DNA of 28,984 nt from Mageeibacillus sp. UBA5747 (lineage in GTDB: Bacteria; Bacillota; Clostridia; Saccharofermentanales; UBA5734). The position numbers and the translations under genes are program-made. The stretch spans positions 1-28,984 of the forward strand of contig DIFN01000090.1 of the NCBI GenBank assembly GCA_002419145.1. Direction: 5' to 3'. The notes under the pieces were generated by a model that saw nothing but the letters and a program-made list of their open reading frames with translations, did not search any database and had not been told where the DNA came from. This document shows, piece by piece, positions 8,614-16,949 of the stretch; the first letter of the stretch is position 1; every line of letters begins with the position of its first letter.

Positions 8614-9783
8614 ATGGCATCTCTCTATCAGAAAATCCTCTTTCTCCTGGATAAACGGGCACCCAGACTGACACGAAGCTTGGTCCAGTTCAGGGCCAAA
8701 TTCAAAGTGCTTGACCAGATCCATGAATCCTATGCGTTTCTGTGCCTCAAATGGGCCAGACACGCGCACGTCAAAGAAACCATTTTAAATCTGGATCAAT
8801 GGGAACGTTCATTCGCAGCATACTTGAGACAGAGCCCTCGGAACATAACCATGTTTCAAGCTTTCATGAAATCAGGCATAGAGACGATCAGGCAAAATCC
8901 GATCCCTGAAGCAGCGGATCATCTGGTTCTGATCTGTGTCGTCAAAAATGATCTGGATCGCTTGAAAATGATGATCGATCACCATCGAAAACTGGGAATC
9001 CAGCGTTTTGCCATTTTGGACAATGACTCTCATGACGGCACGCTGGAGTGGCTGGTCCAGCAAAACGACATCGATGTTTATCAGGTCAAGGAGAAATTCC
9101 AGTCACTGAAAAAATATGGCTGGATCAATCATCTCCTGGCACTTTACGGGTACGATCAATGGTACTTGTACGTAGACTCGGATGAACTCCTGGTCTACCC
9201 AGACTGTGAACAGAAAGCGGTGAAGGATTTGATTGGGGATCTCGAGCACAAAGGCCAGGATCGCATGGCTGCGATCCTGCTAGACATGTACAGCGAGCAG
9301 GAAATCTATAGCCCAGTCGCCAAAAGCCTGTCCATAAAAGAAAGTTACCCCTATTTTGATTCAGATTCTTATCAGCTGGACGTATCCCGCAGGGGACCGG
9401 TCATCAAGGGCGGGCCCAGAAAACGCTTGTTTGCAGAGAACTCGGAAGACAGTCCCTTGCTGATCAAATTCCCCTTGTTCAAACTAAAGCCGGGGATGAT
9501 ATTTGAATCTGCCCATTATCTGTTCCCATACCAACAAGACCACAAAATCCATTCAGCACTCTTGCACTACAAGTTTTTAGCCTCCGATTTGAAACGTCAT
9601 GAAACCATCGCCAAGGATGGCAATTTCCAGGGTGGCAGCAGGGAGTACAAACGATACTTGAATACATTCCAGGAAAACCAACACCTGACATTTATGTATA
9701 ACGGGTCAGTCAAATATGAGAATTCAACCAGCCTTGGCAAAATCCCTTTCATAGCGCCGATTCACGAGGAAATTCAATCATGA
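8614..9783 (+). CDS. GT2-like glycosyltransferase of the Glyco_tranf_2_4 / GT92-like type
   Basis: A 389-residue protein with a helical N-terminal region (about 1-95) and a GT-A-like core. Core features are LVLICVVKNDLDRLKMMIDHH, the strand FAILDNDSHDGTLEWL and the DSD motif at 188-190 in LYVDSDELLVYP, the expected metal-binding acidic triad. This combination is typical of Pfam PF13704-type enzymes related to GT92. A strong GGGAGGAAG ribosome site lies inside the end of the previous gene, and ATG follows that gene's TAA directly. It probably adds a hexose to the chain in the cytoplasm. The C-terminal part is rich in Lys, Tyr and His and contains no membrane span. Confidence 0.85.
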   Translation: MASLYQKILFLLDKRAPRLTRSLVQFRAKFKVLDQIHESYAFLCLKWARHAHVKETILNLDQWERSFAAYLRQSPRNITMFQAFMKSGIETIRQNPIPEAADHLVLICVVKNDLDRLKMMIDHHRKLGIQRFAILDNDSHDGTLEWLVQQNDIDVYQVKEKFQSLKKYGWINHLLALYGYDQWYLYVDSDELLVYPDCEQKAVKDLIGDLEHKGQDRMAAILLDMYSEQEIYSPVAKSLSIKESYPYFDSDSYQLDVSRRGPVIKGGPRKRLFAENSEDSPLLIKFPLFKLKPGMIFESAHYLFPYQQDHKIHSALLHYKFLASDLKRHETIAKDGNFQGGSREYKRYLNTFQENQHLTFMYNGSVKYENSTSLGKIPFIAPIHEEIQS

Positions 9784-10739
9784 AGGCAGCCTTTGTCATC
9801 CTCCATTATCTGACCGCTTCGGATACAACAGCCTGCATCGAGTCTATCCTGGCTATTCTCGCAGACCATGAAGCAGCGATTGTCGTCGTGGATAACCATT
9901 CGGCTAATGGCAGCTTGGAAACTTTGCAAATTCGCTTCGATAGTCATGACAGGATCCATTTTGTGCCACTGCCGGAGAACCTCGGTTTTGCCAAGGGGAA
10001 TAACGCCGGCTACCAGTATGCCAAACAGCAACTGGGCGCCAGCTGGATCATCCTGATCAACAATGACACACTGATGGTCCAGCCAGATTTTCTAAAAAAA
10101 ATAGAAAGCGAATATCAAAAGACAGCCTTTGATGTACTTGGACCCGATATTCTGACTCCGGACGGCAGGCATCAGAATCCGAAAGCCTTGCATGGCTATT
10201 CATCAGCTGCGCTGGCACGAAAAATCAAGTCCACCCAGCGCACATTGCTGCTGAATCGAATCTGGCTGTATGAAGCACTGGTCATCTGGGACCAGTTCAG
10301 GCAAAACAGGCATTCGCCGACTGGGAAAAGGCCTGTACCTCCTTCTTCAAACCAACAGGAAATGTGGCAAAAGCGGCAGGAAAACGTTGTTCTGCATGGC
10401 AGCTGTCTGATCTTATCACCGGATTACACGGCAAAATTTAAAGGGCTCTATGACGGCACATTCCTTTACTGCGAAGAAGAGATTCTCTGGTACATCGCCC
10501 AAGCTGAGTCGCTGAAACTGGTCTATAACCCAGATCTCAAAATCCAACATCTGGAAGACCGTTCAACGACTATCCAGCATCAGAACAAACGCCGGAAAAG
10601 ACTGTTCAAATTGAAACATGAACTGGAATCGCTTGAGCACTTGCAGCACATGATGGAAGATTCTGACCTGTATCATGCAAATATGATTGAAACATCTGAA
10701 CTAAACAACACTGTGGAGAATGAGCATGTACCCCACTGA
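9780..10739 (+). CDS. GT2 glycosyltransferase, rhamnosyltransferase-like branch
   Basis: A 319-residue family 2 transferase. The opening FVILHYLTASDTTACIESIL, the VVVDNHSANGS loop, the NLGFAKGNNAGYQYA motif and the NNDT metal site (residues 94-97) form the usual GT-A arrangement of the WcaE/rhamnosyltransferase-like group. The later segment VVLHGSCLILSPDY and the acidic FLYCEEEILW resemble the acceptor-side G-x-DE-L-C motif of that group. ATG 9780 overlaps the previous stop (ATGA). The 3' end overlaps the next gene by 20 bases. The donor could be dTDP-rhamnose, consistent with an RgpF-family gene at the window start, but this is only suggestive. Confidence 0.87.
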   Translation: MKAAFVILHYLTASDTTACIESILAILADHEAAIVVVDNHSANGSLETLQIRFDSHDRIHFVPLPENLGFAKGNNAGYQYAKQQLGASWIILINNDTLMVQPDFLKKIESEYQKTAFDVLGPDILTPDGRHQNPKALHGYSSAALARKIKSTQRTLLLNRIWLYEALVIWDQFRQNRHSPTGKRPVPPSSNQQEMWQKRQENVVLHGSCLILSPDYTAKFKGLYDGTFLYCEEEILWYIAQAESLKLVYNPDLKIQHLEDRSTTIQHQNKRRKRLFKLKHELESLEHLQHMMEDSDLYHANMIETSELNNTVENEHVPH

Positions 10740-11604
10740 TCCAGTCCGTTCTGCCCAGCATGTCCGTCTGATGGAAGAACTCAAGTCTCTTTATGTCCAA
10801 GGGGTGATCCATGCGGATCTGAAAAAGGCCATCAAGGACCGCCTGAAGCGATTCACAAGACGACTACTCGGCCGCAAACCCATTGATCATGGACCGCCAG
10901 CTAATTATTTCTCTAACAAACGGATTGCTGTCTATACGGTCATCTATGGGGCGGTAGACGGGGTCCACGAACCCCTGACGACCCCGGACAATTGCGATTT
11001 TTTTATTTTCACAGATCAGCCGCTTGACCCGGCAAGCCTCTGGCAACCCAAGGAATTTAGTGCCAGCGAGCATGGCTTGACTGATGACCCAGTTTTGAAT
11101 AGTCGCTTTGTCAAAATGTTTCCGGACCTGTTTTTTGCCGACTATGACTACTCCCTGTATCTGGATGGCAAGTTTCAGCTGCGCACCGATCCCACTGAAT
11201 TTATCCACAACATGAATCCAGTAGGTTTGAAAATGTTCCTTCATCCCTTGCGCGACTGTGTCTATCAGGAGATCAAGGCCTGCATCAGGCAACACAAGGA
11301 AGACCCGGACAGACTCAAGCGCTATGCAAATAAACTGAAGCAGGCTGGTCTGCCCGCACACTATGGATTGCTGGAAGGGGCTGTGATCCTGCGCGAAACC
11401 GGTAACCAGAAACTGCAAAGCCTGATGGCTGCGTGGTGGCAGGAATTTAGCCAGGTGATTCGTCGAGACCAATTATCATTGCCCTTTATTTTATGGCAAA
11501 ATGGAATTGATCCCGGACAAATTGCCACACTCGGCCGGTCGATCTGGTCTGATCCTGTTTTCCGTAAATACCCGCATCGCAAAAAGCGAAAGGTGTCAAC
11601 ATGA
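10720..11604 (+). CDS. DUF616 (TOD1/MUCI70-type) glycosyltransferase-like protein
   Basis: A 294-residue protein with a DUF616 domain (Pfam PF04765) from about residue 65. Recognisable stretches are AVYTVIYGAVDGVHEPL, DFFIFTDQPL, the NSRFVKMFPDLFF helix, YLDGKFQL (acidic metal-site candidate), the MFLHPLRDCVYQEIKAC segment and RRDQLSLPFILWQ near the end. In plants this domain is found in cell-wall glycosyltransferase-like proteins, and bacterial members are common in polysaccharide loci. The first 60 residues are basic and helical and may contact the membrane or a partner. ATG 10720 follows a GGAG site. A second ATG at 10726 is possible. The overlap with the upstream GT2 implies coupled translation. 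The sugar is unknown. Confidence 0.83.
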   Translation: MSMYPTDPVRSAQHVRLMEELKSLYVQGVIHADLKKAIKDRLKRFTRRLLGRKPIDHGPPANYFSNKRIAVYTVIYGAVDGVHEPLTTPDNCDFFIFTDQPLDPASLWQPKEFSASEHGLTDDPVLNSRFVKMFPDLFFADYDYSLYLDGKFQLRTDPTEFIHNMNPVGLKMFLHPLRDCVYQEIKACIRQHKEDPDRLKRYANKLKQAGLPAHYGLLEGAVILRETGNQKLQSLMAAWWQEFSQVIRRDQLSLPFILWQNGIDPGQIATLGRSIWSDPVFRKYPHRKKRKVST

Positions 11605-13448
11605 CGACTGATACAAAACAACCTTCCTCCATGGTCAAGCTTTTTCGGCTGTTCAACAAGAAGGAACGCTGGGAAGTGGTCCTGGTATTTGGGATCAGCT
11701 TGATCACTGCACTGATTCAGTCAACCAGTGTCATTTCAGTCATGCCCTTTATCAACCTGGTTATGAACATAGATTCGGTGAACCAGGATGGCTGGATCAA
11801 ACAACTCTACGACTGGGGGCAGTTCCGGGATACGAACAGCTTCATTTTTGCGGTGGGTATTGCTGTCATTATCCTGCTAGTCGTTTCTAGTGTTTTATCT
11901 TCACTGACGAGCTGGACCAAGCACCGATTTGTCTTAAAACGAAACTATAGTCTTTCATTGCGACTCCTGACCAAATATCTCGATAAACCCTATGCGTATT
12001 TTTTGAAAAAAAATACCAGCGAACTCGGCAAAAATATTCTGAGTGAAGTCAATAATCTGGGCAACCAGTATTTGACCAACTTTATTGAAATGATCATCAG
12101 CGGTCTAATGTTCTTGTTCCTGCTGGTAACATTGTTTCTAGTCAATTTCAAAGTAACCTTGCTGGTTTTTGCTTTTTTTGGCCTGGTTTACGGAACCATG
12201 ACACTGCTTTTTCGATTGCAACTGATCAAGACTGGCGAGCTCGTTGTCAAATTCAACAGGGAACGATTCAAGACCGCTAATGAAGCATTAGGCAGCATCA
12301 AAATCACCAAAGCTTTCAATTTGGAAAACTACTTCGCGGGCAGATACAGTAAAGCTGCTAAAAAATATTCAAACTATCAACTGTTTGCTCGCTTGATTGG
12401 AGATATACCCAATTACATTCTCGAAGGCATGATTTTTTCTATCCTGATCATCGTCATCCTAGTCATTGTCCGGCAAGGTTATAATCTGGCAGCCTTAATA
12501 CCGACCATAAGTGTCTATGCCATGGCTGGCTATCGGATGACTCCAGCCTTAAATCGCCTCTTCAAAGCCTTAACGTCCTTGATTCATAATAAACCGATTC
12601 TTGACAAGGTTTACGATGATTTGTTTGACGACTACGATCCAAAAAAAGCGTCAGAAGATAATCAAGTTATTCCAGGCCACTTATCAGTCAATTCGATTTC
12701 TTTCAACCGGGCGCTGACCTTGCAAAATGTCACTTTTTCGTATGACGAGTCACGCACCATCATCAATAACATCAGCATTGAAATCCCGAAAAATTCTGTC
12801 GTGGGTTTTGCAGGGACGACGGGTGCAGGCAAGACAACCTTGATTGATATTCTTCTTGGCCTGCTGCAACCTGACAGCGGTCAGTTGATCATTGATGAAA
12901 CAACTGTAACTCCAGAAACCGTGAAGGCTTGGCATGAGCTTGTCAGCTATGTACCGCAGGATATTTTCCTGATTGATGATACGGTTCGCAGCAACATCGC
13001 ATTCGGTGTGGCTGAGAAAAATATCGATGATGCCAAGGTTCGCCAGGTAGCAAAAATCGCAGCCATTGATGATTTTATTGAAGAGCAAATGGCTAACGGT
13101 TATGACACCATTGTAGGTGAGCGGGGAATCCGTTTGTCAGGTGGTCAGCGCCAACGAATTGGTCTGGCACGGGCTTTGTATCGTGACCCGGAGGTCCTGA
13201 TCCTGGACGAGGCAACCAGTGCCTTGGATGGAGCAACTGAAGAGCGAGTTTTGAAAGGCATTCATCAAGATTCCAGTGTCAAAACGATTCTGATTATTGC
13301 CCATCGTTTGAACACATTGAAAGTGTGTGACCAGATCTATCTGCTGGAGAATGGACAGATTGTTGATCAAGGCACTTATGATCAATTGTTTGAACATAAT
13401 GCAACTTTCAAGCAAATGGCGTTTGGCAAGGGGAGGGATTTCGAATAA
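11601..13448 (+). CDS. PglK/MsbA-like ABC exporter, probable lipid-linked glycan flippase
   Basis: A 615-residue half-transporter with an N-terminal six-span membrane domain (about 20-320) and a C-terminal ATPase. Walker A GTTGAGKTT is at 405-413, the LSGGQ signature at 512-516, Walker B with catalytic Glu in LDEATSALD from 535, and the switch His in AHRLNTL. The membrane domain resembles PglK: the early VISVMPFINLV segment, the NLGNQYLTNFIEMI helix and the GYRMTPALNRLFKAL helix before the ATPase are laid out the same way. PglK flips undecaprenyl-diphosphate-linked oligosaccharides across the membrane using ATP. No Wzx-type flippase is encoded in this window, which supports this role. ATG 11601 overlaps the previous stop; the stop TAA overlaps the likely ATA start of the next gene. 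Confidence 0.88.
   Translation: MTTDTKQPSSMVKLFRLFNKKERWEVVLVFGISLITALIQSTSVISVMPFINLVMNIDSVNQDGWIKQLYDWGQFRDTNSFIFAVGIAVIILLVVSSVLSSLTSWTKHRFVLKRNYSLSLRLLTKYLDKPYAYFLKKNTSELGKNILSEVNNLGNQYLTNFIEMIISGLMFLFLLVTLFLVNFKVTLLVFAFFGLVYGTMTLLFRLQLIKTGELVVKFNRERFKTANEALGSIKITKAFNLENYFAGRYSKAAKKYSNYQLFARLIGDIPNYILEGMIFSILIIVILVIVRQGYNLAALIPTISVYAMAGYRMTPALNRLFKALTSLIHNKPILDKVYDDLFDDYDPKKASEDNQVIPGHLSVNSISFNRALTLQNVTFSYDESRTIINNISIEIPKNSVVGFAGTTGAGKTTLIDILLGLLQPDSGQLIIDETTVTPETVKAWHELVSYVPQDIFLIDDTVRSNIAFGVAEKNIDDAKVRQVAKIAAIDDFIEEQMANGYDTIVGERGIRLSGGQRQRIGLARALYRDPEVLILDEATSALDGATEERVLKGIHQDSSVKTILIIAHRLNTLKVCDQIYLLENGQIVDQGTYDQLFEHNATFKQMAFGKGRDFE
13430..13437 (+). promoter_or_regulatory. Ribosome-binding site that points to an ATA start codon
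   Basis: GGGGAGGG lies seven bases before the ATA at 13445 and inside the end of the ABC transporter gene. No comparable site precedes the first in-frame ATG at 13472, which is 34 bases from this site. The spacing is what one expects for a used start codon, so the site supports initiation at ATA. Confidence 0.6.
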
Positions 13449-14488
13449 AAAAGATACTTCTCATTCGGGACATGCGGGGCTGGTTTTGGAAAACCTATCC
13501 AACACCTACCCAGACTCAGTCGCTAGATGTGCGCCAAATTAGTGCCTCCTTGGAAAAAGGAGGTTATGAGGTCGAATTGGCTCAATTTGACCGCTTTGAT
13601 CTTTCAAAATCATATCGGGATTATTATGTGCTCTATGGCTCGTCAGAGGATTATCTGGGTAGTTCCAAATCATTTATGGAAGATATCCTGCTCTGGCTGG
13701 AGCTGCATGGCGCAATCCTAATCCCGCACTACAAATATTTTCGAGCACATCACAATAAAGTGATGATGGAGTTGCTGCGCTTGGATTTTTCAGCAGCAGA
13801 ATTCAAAACCATCCAATCCAGAGTATTGCCGTCGGCACGATCTGGCCAGGAAATCCTTGCTGAACTACCTAGGCCAGCTGTGATCAAGTCAGCATCTGGT
13901 GCTGGCAGCACGGGTGTTTATCTCGCCCGAAATCAACAGGAAATGATATCTGCTATTCATAAGGCTTCTCGCCAAGTCTTCGGTTTCCCTTATCTCTGGA
14001 TCCGATTAAACAATGTGATTCAATTTCTCAAGCGCAAGGCACCTCAAGTTGTCAATAACTCTAAATATGTGGTGCAGAATCTAATCCCTGGATTGGCCGG
14101 AGATTACAAGGTACTGATTTTTGGCCAGCGTTATTTTGTTTTGTATCGCTTGAACCGGGAAAATGATTTCCGTGCCAGCGGCAGTGGCCGGTTTGTCGAT
14201 AGAGAAGATTCAGAATTGTTCCAAGTGCTTGACTTTGCTCAACGTTGCTTCAGGGAAATCGACTCGCCGTTTGTTTCCATGGATATAGCCTATAATGGCC
14301 AGCAAGCACATTTGATTGAGTTCCAGTGCGTATCTTTCGGATTCAAAGCGATGAGTTTATCAGATCACCATTACCAAACAATTTTAGGTAAATGGCAGCG
14401 AATCAATAAAAGAGTTATCCCGGAGGAAATTTTCTGCGATGCCGTAATGGATTACTTATCTGCAAAGGAATCAGCCAAAACTTTGTGA
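13445..14488 (+). CDS. ATP-grasp family protein (probable carboxylate-amine ligase), likely ATA start
   Basis: About 347 residues if it starts at ATA 13445, 338 if at ATG 13472. I prefer 13445: the codons from there read KKILLIRDMRGW, a typical first strand of an ATP-grasp N-terminal domain, a strong GGGGAGGG is correctly spaced, and ATAA overlaps the previous stop just as ATGA does at other junctions. The ATP-grasp fold is suggested by the strand AVIKSASGAGSTGVYLA (Lys and glycine-rich loop), YVVQNLIPGLAGDYKVLIF and SMDIAYNGQQAHLIEFQCVS, where the last acidic/polar residues are metal-binding candidates. Such enzymes join a carboxylate and an amine using ATP; here the substrate may be a sugar acid or amino acid on the glycan. 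The 3' end overlaps the convergent minus-strand gene by 37 bases. Confidence 0.75.
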   Translation: MKKILLIRDMRGWFWKTYPTPTQTQSLDVRQISASLEKGGYEVELAQFDRFDLSKSYRDYYVLYGSSEDYLGSSKSFMEDILLWLELHGAILIPHYKYFRAHHNKVMMELLRLDFSAAEFKTIQSRVLPSARSGQEILAELPRPAVIKSASGAGSTGVYLARNQQEMISAIHKASRQVFGFPYLWIRLNNVIQFLKRKAPQVVNNSKYVVQNLIPGLAGDYKVLIFGQRYFVLYRLNRENDFRASGSGRFVDREDSELFQVLDFAQRCFREIDSPFVSMDIAYNGQQAHLIEFQCVSFGFKAMSLSDHHYQTILGKWQRINKRVIPEEIFCDAVMDYLSAKESAKTL

Positions 14489-15783
14489 AAGGCATTGCGG
14501 TAGTTTTCACCAGTGTCACCCAATGTAAAATATTGGCTGACAAAATCCAAAGCGGACTGAAGGTAGGCAGTTTGTTCCATATTTTTGTACAGATCCAGAA
14601 ACGAATCAAGATCTGAAATTGAAATCCATTCACTCTCTGCAGGATTGTTAGCGTAGGCAGGGCCAAATTTGTATGTCATATGTCCCATGAATAAGAGCTG
14701 ATAGAGCAGGCTCGATGGATTGGTAATCGAGAAATCAACCAAGTCAACATAATCCATGATTGTAACAGACTTGTCTAAAAATCTTTCACAATGATTATGA
14801 GGAATCTTAAAATAATAAGACTCATTATCTGCCGGATGAAGTTTGACCATATAGGGAACAGAAATCGCCTGACTAATATGCTCCGCAAATGCTATTAATT
14901 TTCGATTATCCTCTCGAAAAGCAACTGCACATAAAACAACCCCAAAGCGATGCTGTTTGGTATGTAACTTAGGCTTGTAACCAATAAAAAATGGATGCCC
15001 TACATTCATGACTTTACTTCTCTTATTGTAATTTTCAATTAATACTTGAGTGGCTGGTCCCCAAGAAAAAAAATAGTCTGCACATGTGTTTTCATAATCA
15101 GTGTTATGAACACCTGGATAGTTCCACTCAATGTAAAGACCATGCTGCAATGTGACTGTTTTTATTGTGGTGCCTTTTAAACCTTGGCAGATTAAATTAA
15201 GCAAAGAGGATGCATCATGAAAAACTACAACACATTTTTCCGATATTTCACAATGCGCAAATATGCGATAAAAATCTTCGATTTGAACGACTTCTGCTGC
15301 TAAACTAAATACAAGTCCCAACCCAAGAGAAGGAGAAGATGAAGTACATTTTTGGATTCTTATCATCGTAGATAGCGTATTTATAATTCTAGCGATTAAA
15401 AGTTTCAAGTTTGGCATATTTTCATTGACAACTAAATCCATTGAGTTTACTTCTTCGGATGAAAACAAACCTATAACTTTTTCATAGTTACGTTTATGAT
15501 CAGCACGTAAATTGTCTTGTCTAACAAACAATATGTCTCCCTGTCCGGGGCAATAATTTATTTCACGATGCAAGAAAAGAACATTTCTGAAAGCTCTTTT
15601 TAATCGTTCCATTCTGCCTAGCGCTACGATTGCCCATACCTTTTTATCAATGATTTTTTTGAAATCTAAGTTGTGGAAGGGGTATTGGGATAGTTTTTGC
15701 ATGATCTTCAGATATAGATCCGCATTTTTAGTTAGTGGTGGCATGACAATCATCCAATCTATTTTTACTAAACATTTCAGCAT
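14452..15783 (-). CDS. Putative GT-B glycosyltransferase with QHG and His-Pro motifs
   Basis: A 443-residue AT-rich gene. The sequence has TVTLQHGLYIEWN in the middle, VKLHPADNES with His-316/Pro-317, and SITNPSSLLYQLLFMG (about 350-360). A QHG loop followed by H-P and a Ser/Thr pair is shared by capsule transferases of the CDP-glycerol glycerophosphotransferase, polysialyltransferase and Kdo-transferase group (GT-B clan), so I infer a role in adding a charged or ulosonic residue, or a polyol phosphate. ATG 15783 is preceded by only a weak AGAAAG site; a TTG directly before it (15786) and an ATG near 15750 are alternatives. It follows the ATP-grasp gene in the same minus-strand unit. No membrane span is evident. 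Assignment is moderate. Confidence 0.65.
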   Translation of the reverse strand: MLKCLVKIDWMIVMPPLTKNADLYLKIMQKLSQYPFHNLDFKKIIDKKVWAIVALGRMERLKRAFRNVLFLHREINYCPGQGDILFVRQDNLRADHKRNYEKVIGLFSSEEVNSMDLVVNENMPNLKLLIARIINTLSTMIRIQKCTSSSPSLGLGLVFSLAAEVVQIEDFYRIFAHCEISEKCVVVFHDASSLLNLICQGLKGTTIKTVTLQHGLYIEWNYPGVHNTDYENTCADYFFSWGPATQVLIENYNKRSKVMNVGHPFFIGYKPKLHTKQHRFGVVLCAVAFREDNRKLIAFAEHISQAISVPYMVKLHPADNESYYFKIPHNHCERFLDKSVTIMDYVDLVDFSITNPSSLLYQLLFMGHMTYKFGPAYANNPAESEWISISDLDSFLDLYKNMEQTAYLQSALDFVSQYFTLGDTGENYRNAFHKVLADSFADK

Positions 15784-15800
15784 CAAGCTTTCTGTGGATA

Positions 15801-15828
15801 ATTATCAAATCAATGTTGATTTGATAAT
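15801..15828. repeat. Perfect inverted repeat, 13-base arms
   Basis: ATTATCAAATCAA (15801-15813) and its exact reverse complement (15816-15828) are separated by TG. The palindrome covers the stop codon of the ATP-grasp gene and lies just upstream of the start of the next minus-strand gene. No T-run follows on the minus strand, so it does not look like an intrinsic terminator. It could be an mRNA hairpin that tunes coupling of the two genes, an RNA-processing site, or an operator. Confidence 0.8.
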
Positions 15829-16914
15829 ATAATTTGTCAGATTTCCAAAGAGTGGCCCGTTATTGTATTGATGAAGATTAATGCCCTGCCCTTTTAGATT
15901 AATTTCGATCAGTACGGGGTTATTATCAGGATCTAAAGCAATATCCCATGAGACCATTTTGAAATAAGCAAGCTTTGCATGTAAATTTTTCACAAATGTT
16001 TTAATATATTCATAATTTGGAATTTTAAAACCTTCGAATCTAATGCCTGTGGAGGGATGCTCAAAAAAAACATTTCCGTTCATATCCGTTGCAAATTTAT
16101 TCAGCGTACCGTCATCTGTAATCCCACAAGCGACACCTCCAGATTTCTGATTGTCAACAGCTTTACCGCCCTGACCAAATCTGACAACTGCAGACAATAA
16201 AACAAAATCGTCCCCCTTCCTAAATGTCGATAGTCGAATGGTGTTCAACGAATCAGGATGAAATTGACTCAATAATTTCGATTGGGCGAGTTTTTCCTGA
16301 ATCAAAAAATCCTTCTTGAAAACTGATCCAATGTCTGCAAATGAAATAGGTTTGTTGTTTTGATAAATCTTTCCCAAAGCAATTGTGATTTTCTGAACAT
16401 TTTTTCCGCCACCACTTTGAAGACTTGGTTTGATGAAATAATCGCCTGATAATTTGCTTATTAGAGTTTGCACTTCTTCAAGATTAAGTATTTCATCTTT
16501 TCCATCGTAATAAAAACCGTTTACGTTTTTAATGATCGTAAGAGGTTGATTCACATCAGGGAAAATCATGTTGTATGCATTTTTGTCAGAATATGAACTG
16601 CTGAATTCATAACAGTTTAAATTCGGCTCTATCGTATGATAAAACAGATCTTCGGGAATGTATTTTGGATCTTTTTGCCCGTTGACTGAACTATATAAAT
16701 AGTGCCATTCTGTAGAGATTTTTATTCCATTCCAAAATTTTAAAATTTCCTTTTTGTATCCTTTATCGATGGAATGGATTAAACAAAGTGGATTTTCCCT
16801 AATGATTCGTTTGACCTTACGTCGATATGCTGATCTGATTCTGTTTTTGGGACTTAAGAAAAAAAGGAACAATTTATTAGCTATATGTTTTGAGTGGTCA
16901 AAAATTGAAGCCAT
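15805..16914 (-). CDS. Sugar-transfer-associated ATP-grasp protein (ATPgrasp_ST family)
   Basis: A 369-residue protein matching the ATPgrasp_ST family (Pfam PF14397). Supporting stretches are YFIKPSLQSGGGKNV (ATP-binding Lys and glycine loop), HPDSLNTIRLSTFR, RFGQGGKAVDNQKSGGVACG and the C-terminal SWDIALD followed by PVLIEINLKG, where Asp, Glu and Asn would bind magnesium. The end HQYNNGPLFG is also typical. Family members occur in exopolysaccharide loci and are thought to form an amide or similar bond on a sugar acid, but the substrate is not established. It has an excellent GGAGGG ribosome site (16928-16923) eight bases before ATG 16914 and its own promoter. The gene is markedly AT-rich compared with the operon to its right, suggesting separate acquisition. 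Confidence 0.88.
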   Translation of the reverse strand: MASIFDHSKHIANKLFLFFLSPKNRIRSAYRRKVKRIIRENPLCLIHSIDKGYKKEILKFWNGIKISTEWHYLYSSVNGQKDPKYIPEDLFYHTIEPNLNCYEFSSSYSDKNAYNMIFPDVNQPLTIIKNVNGFYYDGKDEILNLEEVQTLISKLSGDYFIKPSLQSGGGKNVQKITIALGKIYQNNKPISFADIGSVFKKDFLIQEKLAQSKLLSQFHPDSLNTIRLSTFRKGDDFVLLSAVVRFGQGGKAVDNQKSGGVACGITDDGTLNKFATDMNGNVFFEHPSTGIRFEGFKIPNYEYIKTFVKNLHAKLAYFKMVSWDIALDPDNNPVLIEINLKGQGINLHQYNNGPLFGNLTNYIIKSTLI

Positions 16915-16949
16915 TACTAATACCCTCCAGAAGAATAAATATCAAAATG

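Noticed and set aside
10864..11472. Long minus-strand open frame opposite the DUF616 gene
   Set aside because: It is fully antisense to a well-supported gene, shows no recognisable motif and has no operon context.
12006..12013. Run of eight A in the ABC transporter gene as a phase-variation switch
   Set aside because: The run is short, lies within a Lys/Asn coding stretch in frame, and one such run in an AT-moderate gene is not enough evidence.
15801..15828. Palindrome read as a bidirectional terminator
   Set aside because: The stem is AT-only in large part and no T-tract follows on the transcribed strand; it also sits between two genes that appear co-transcribed.
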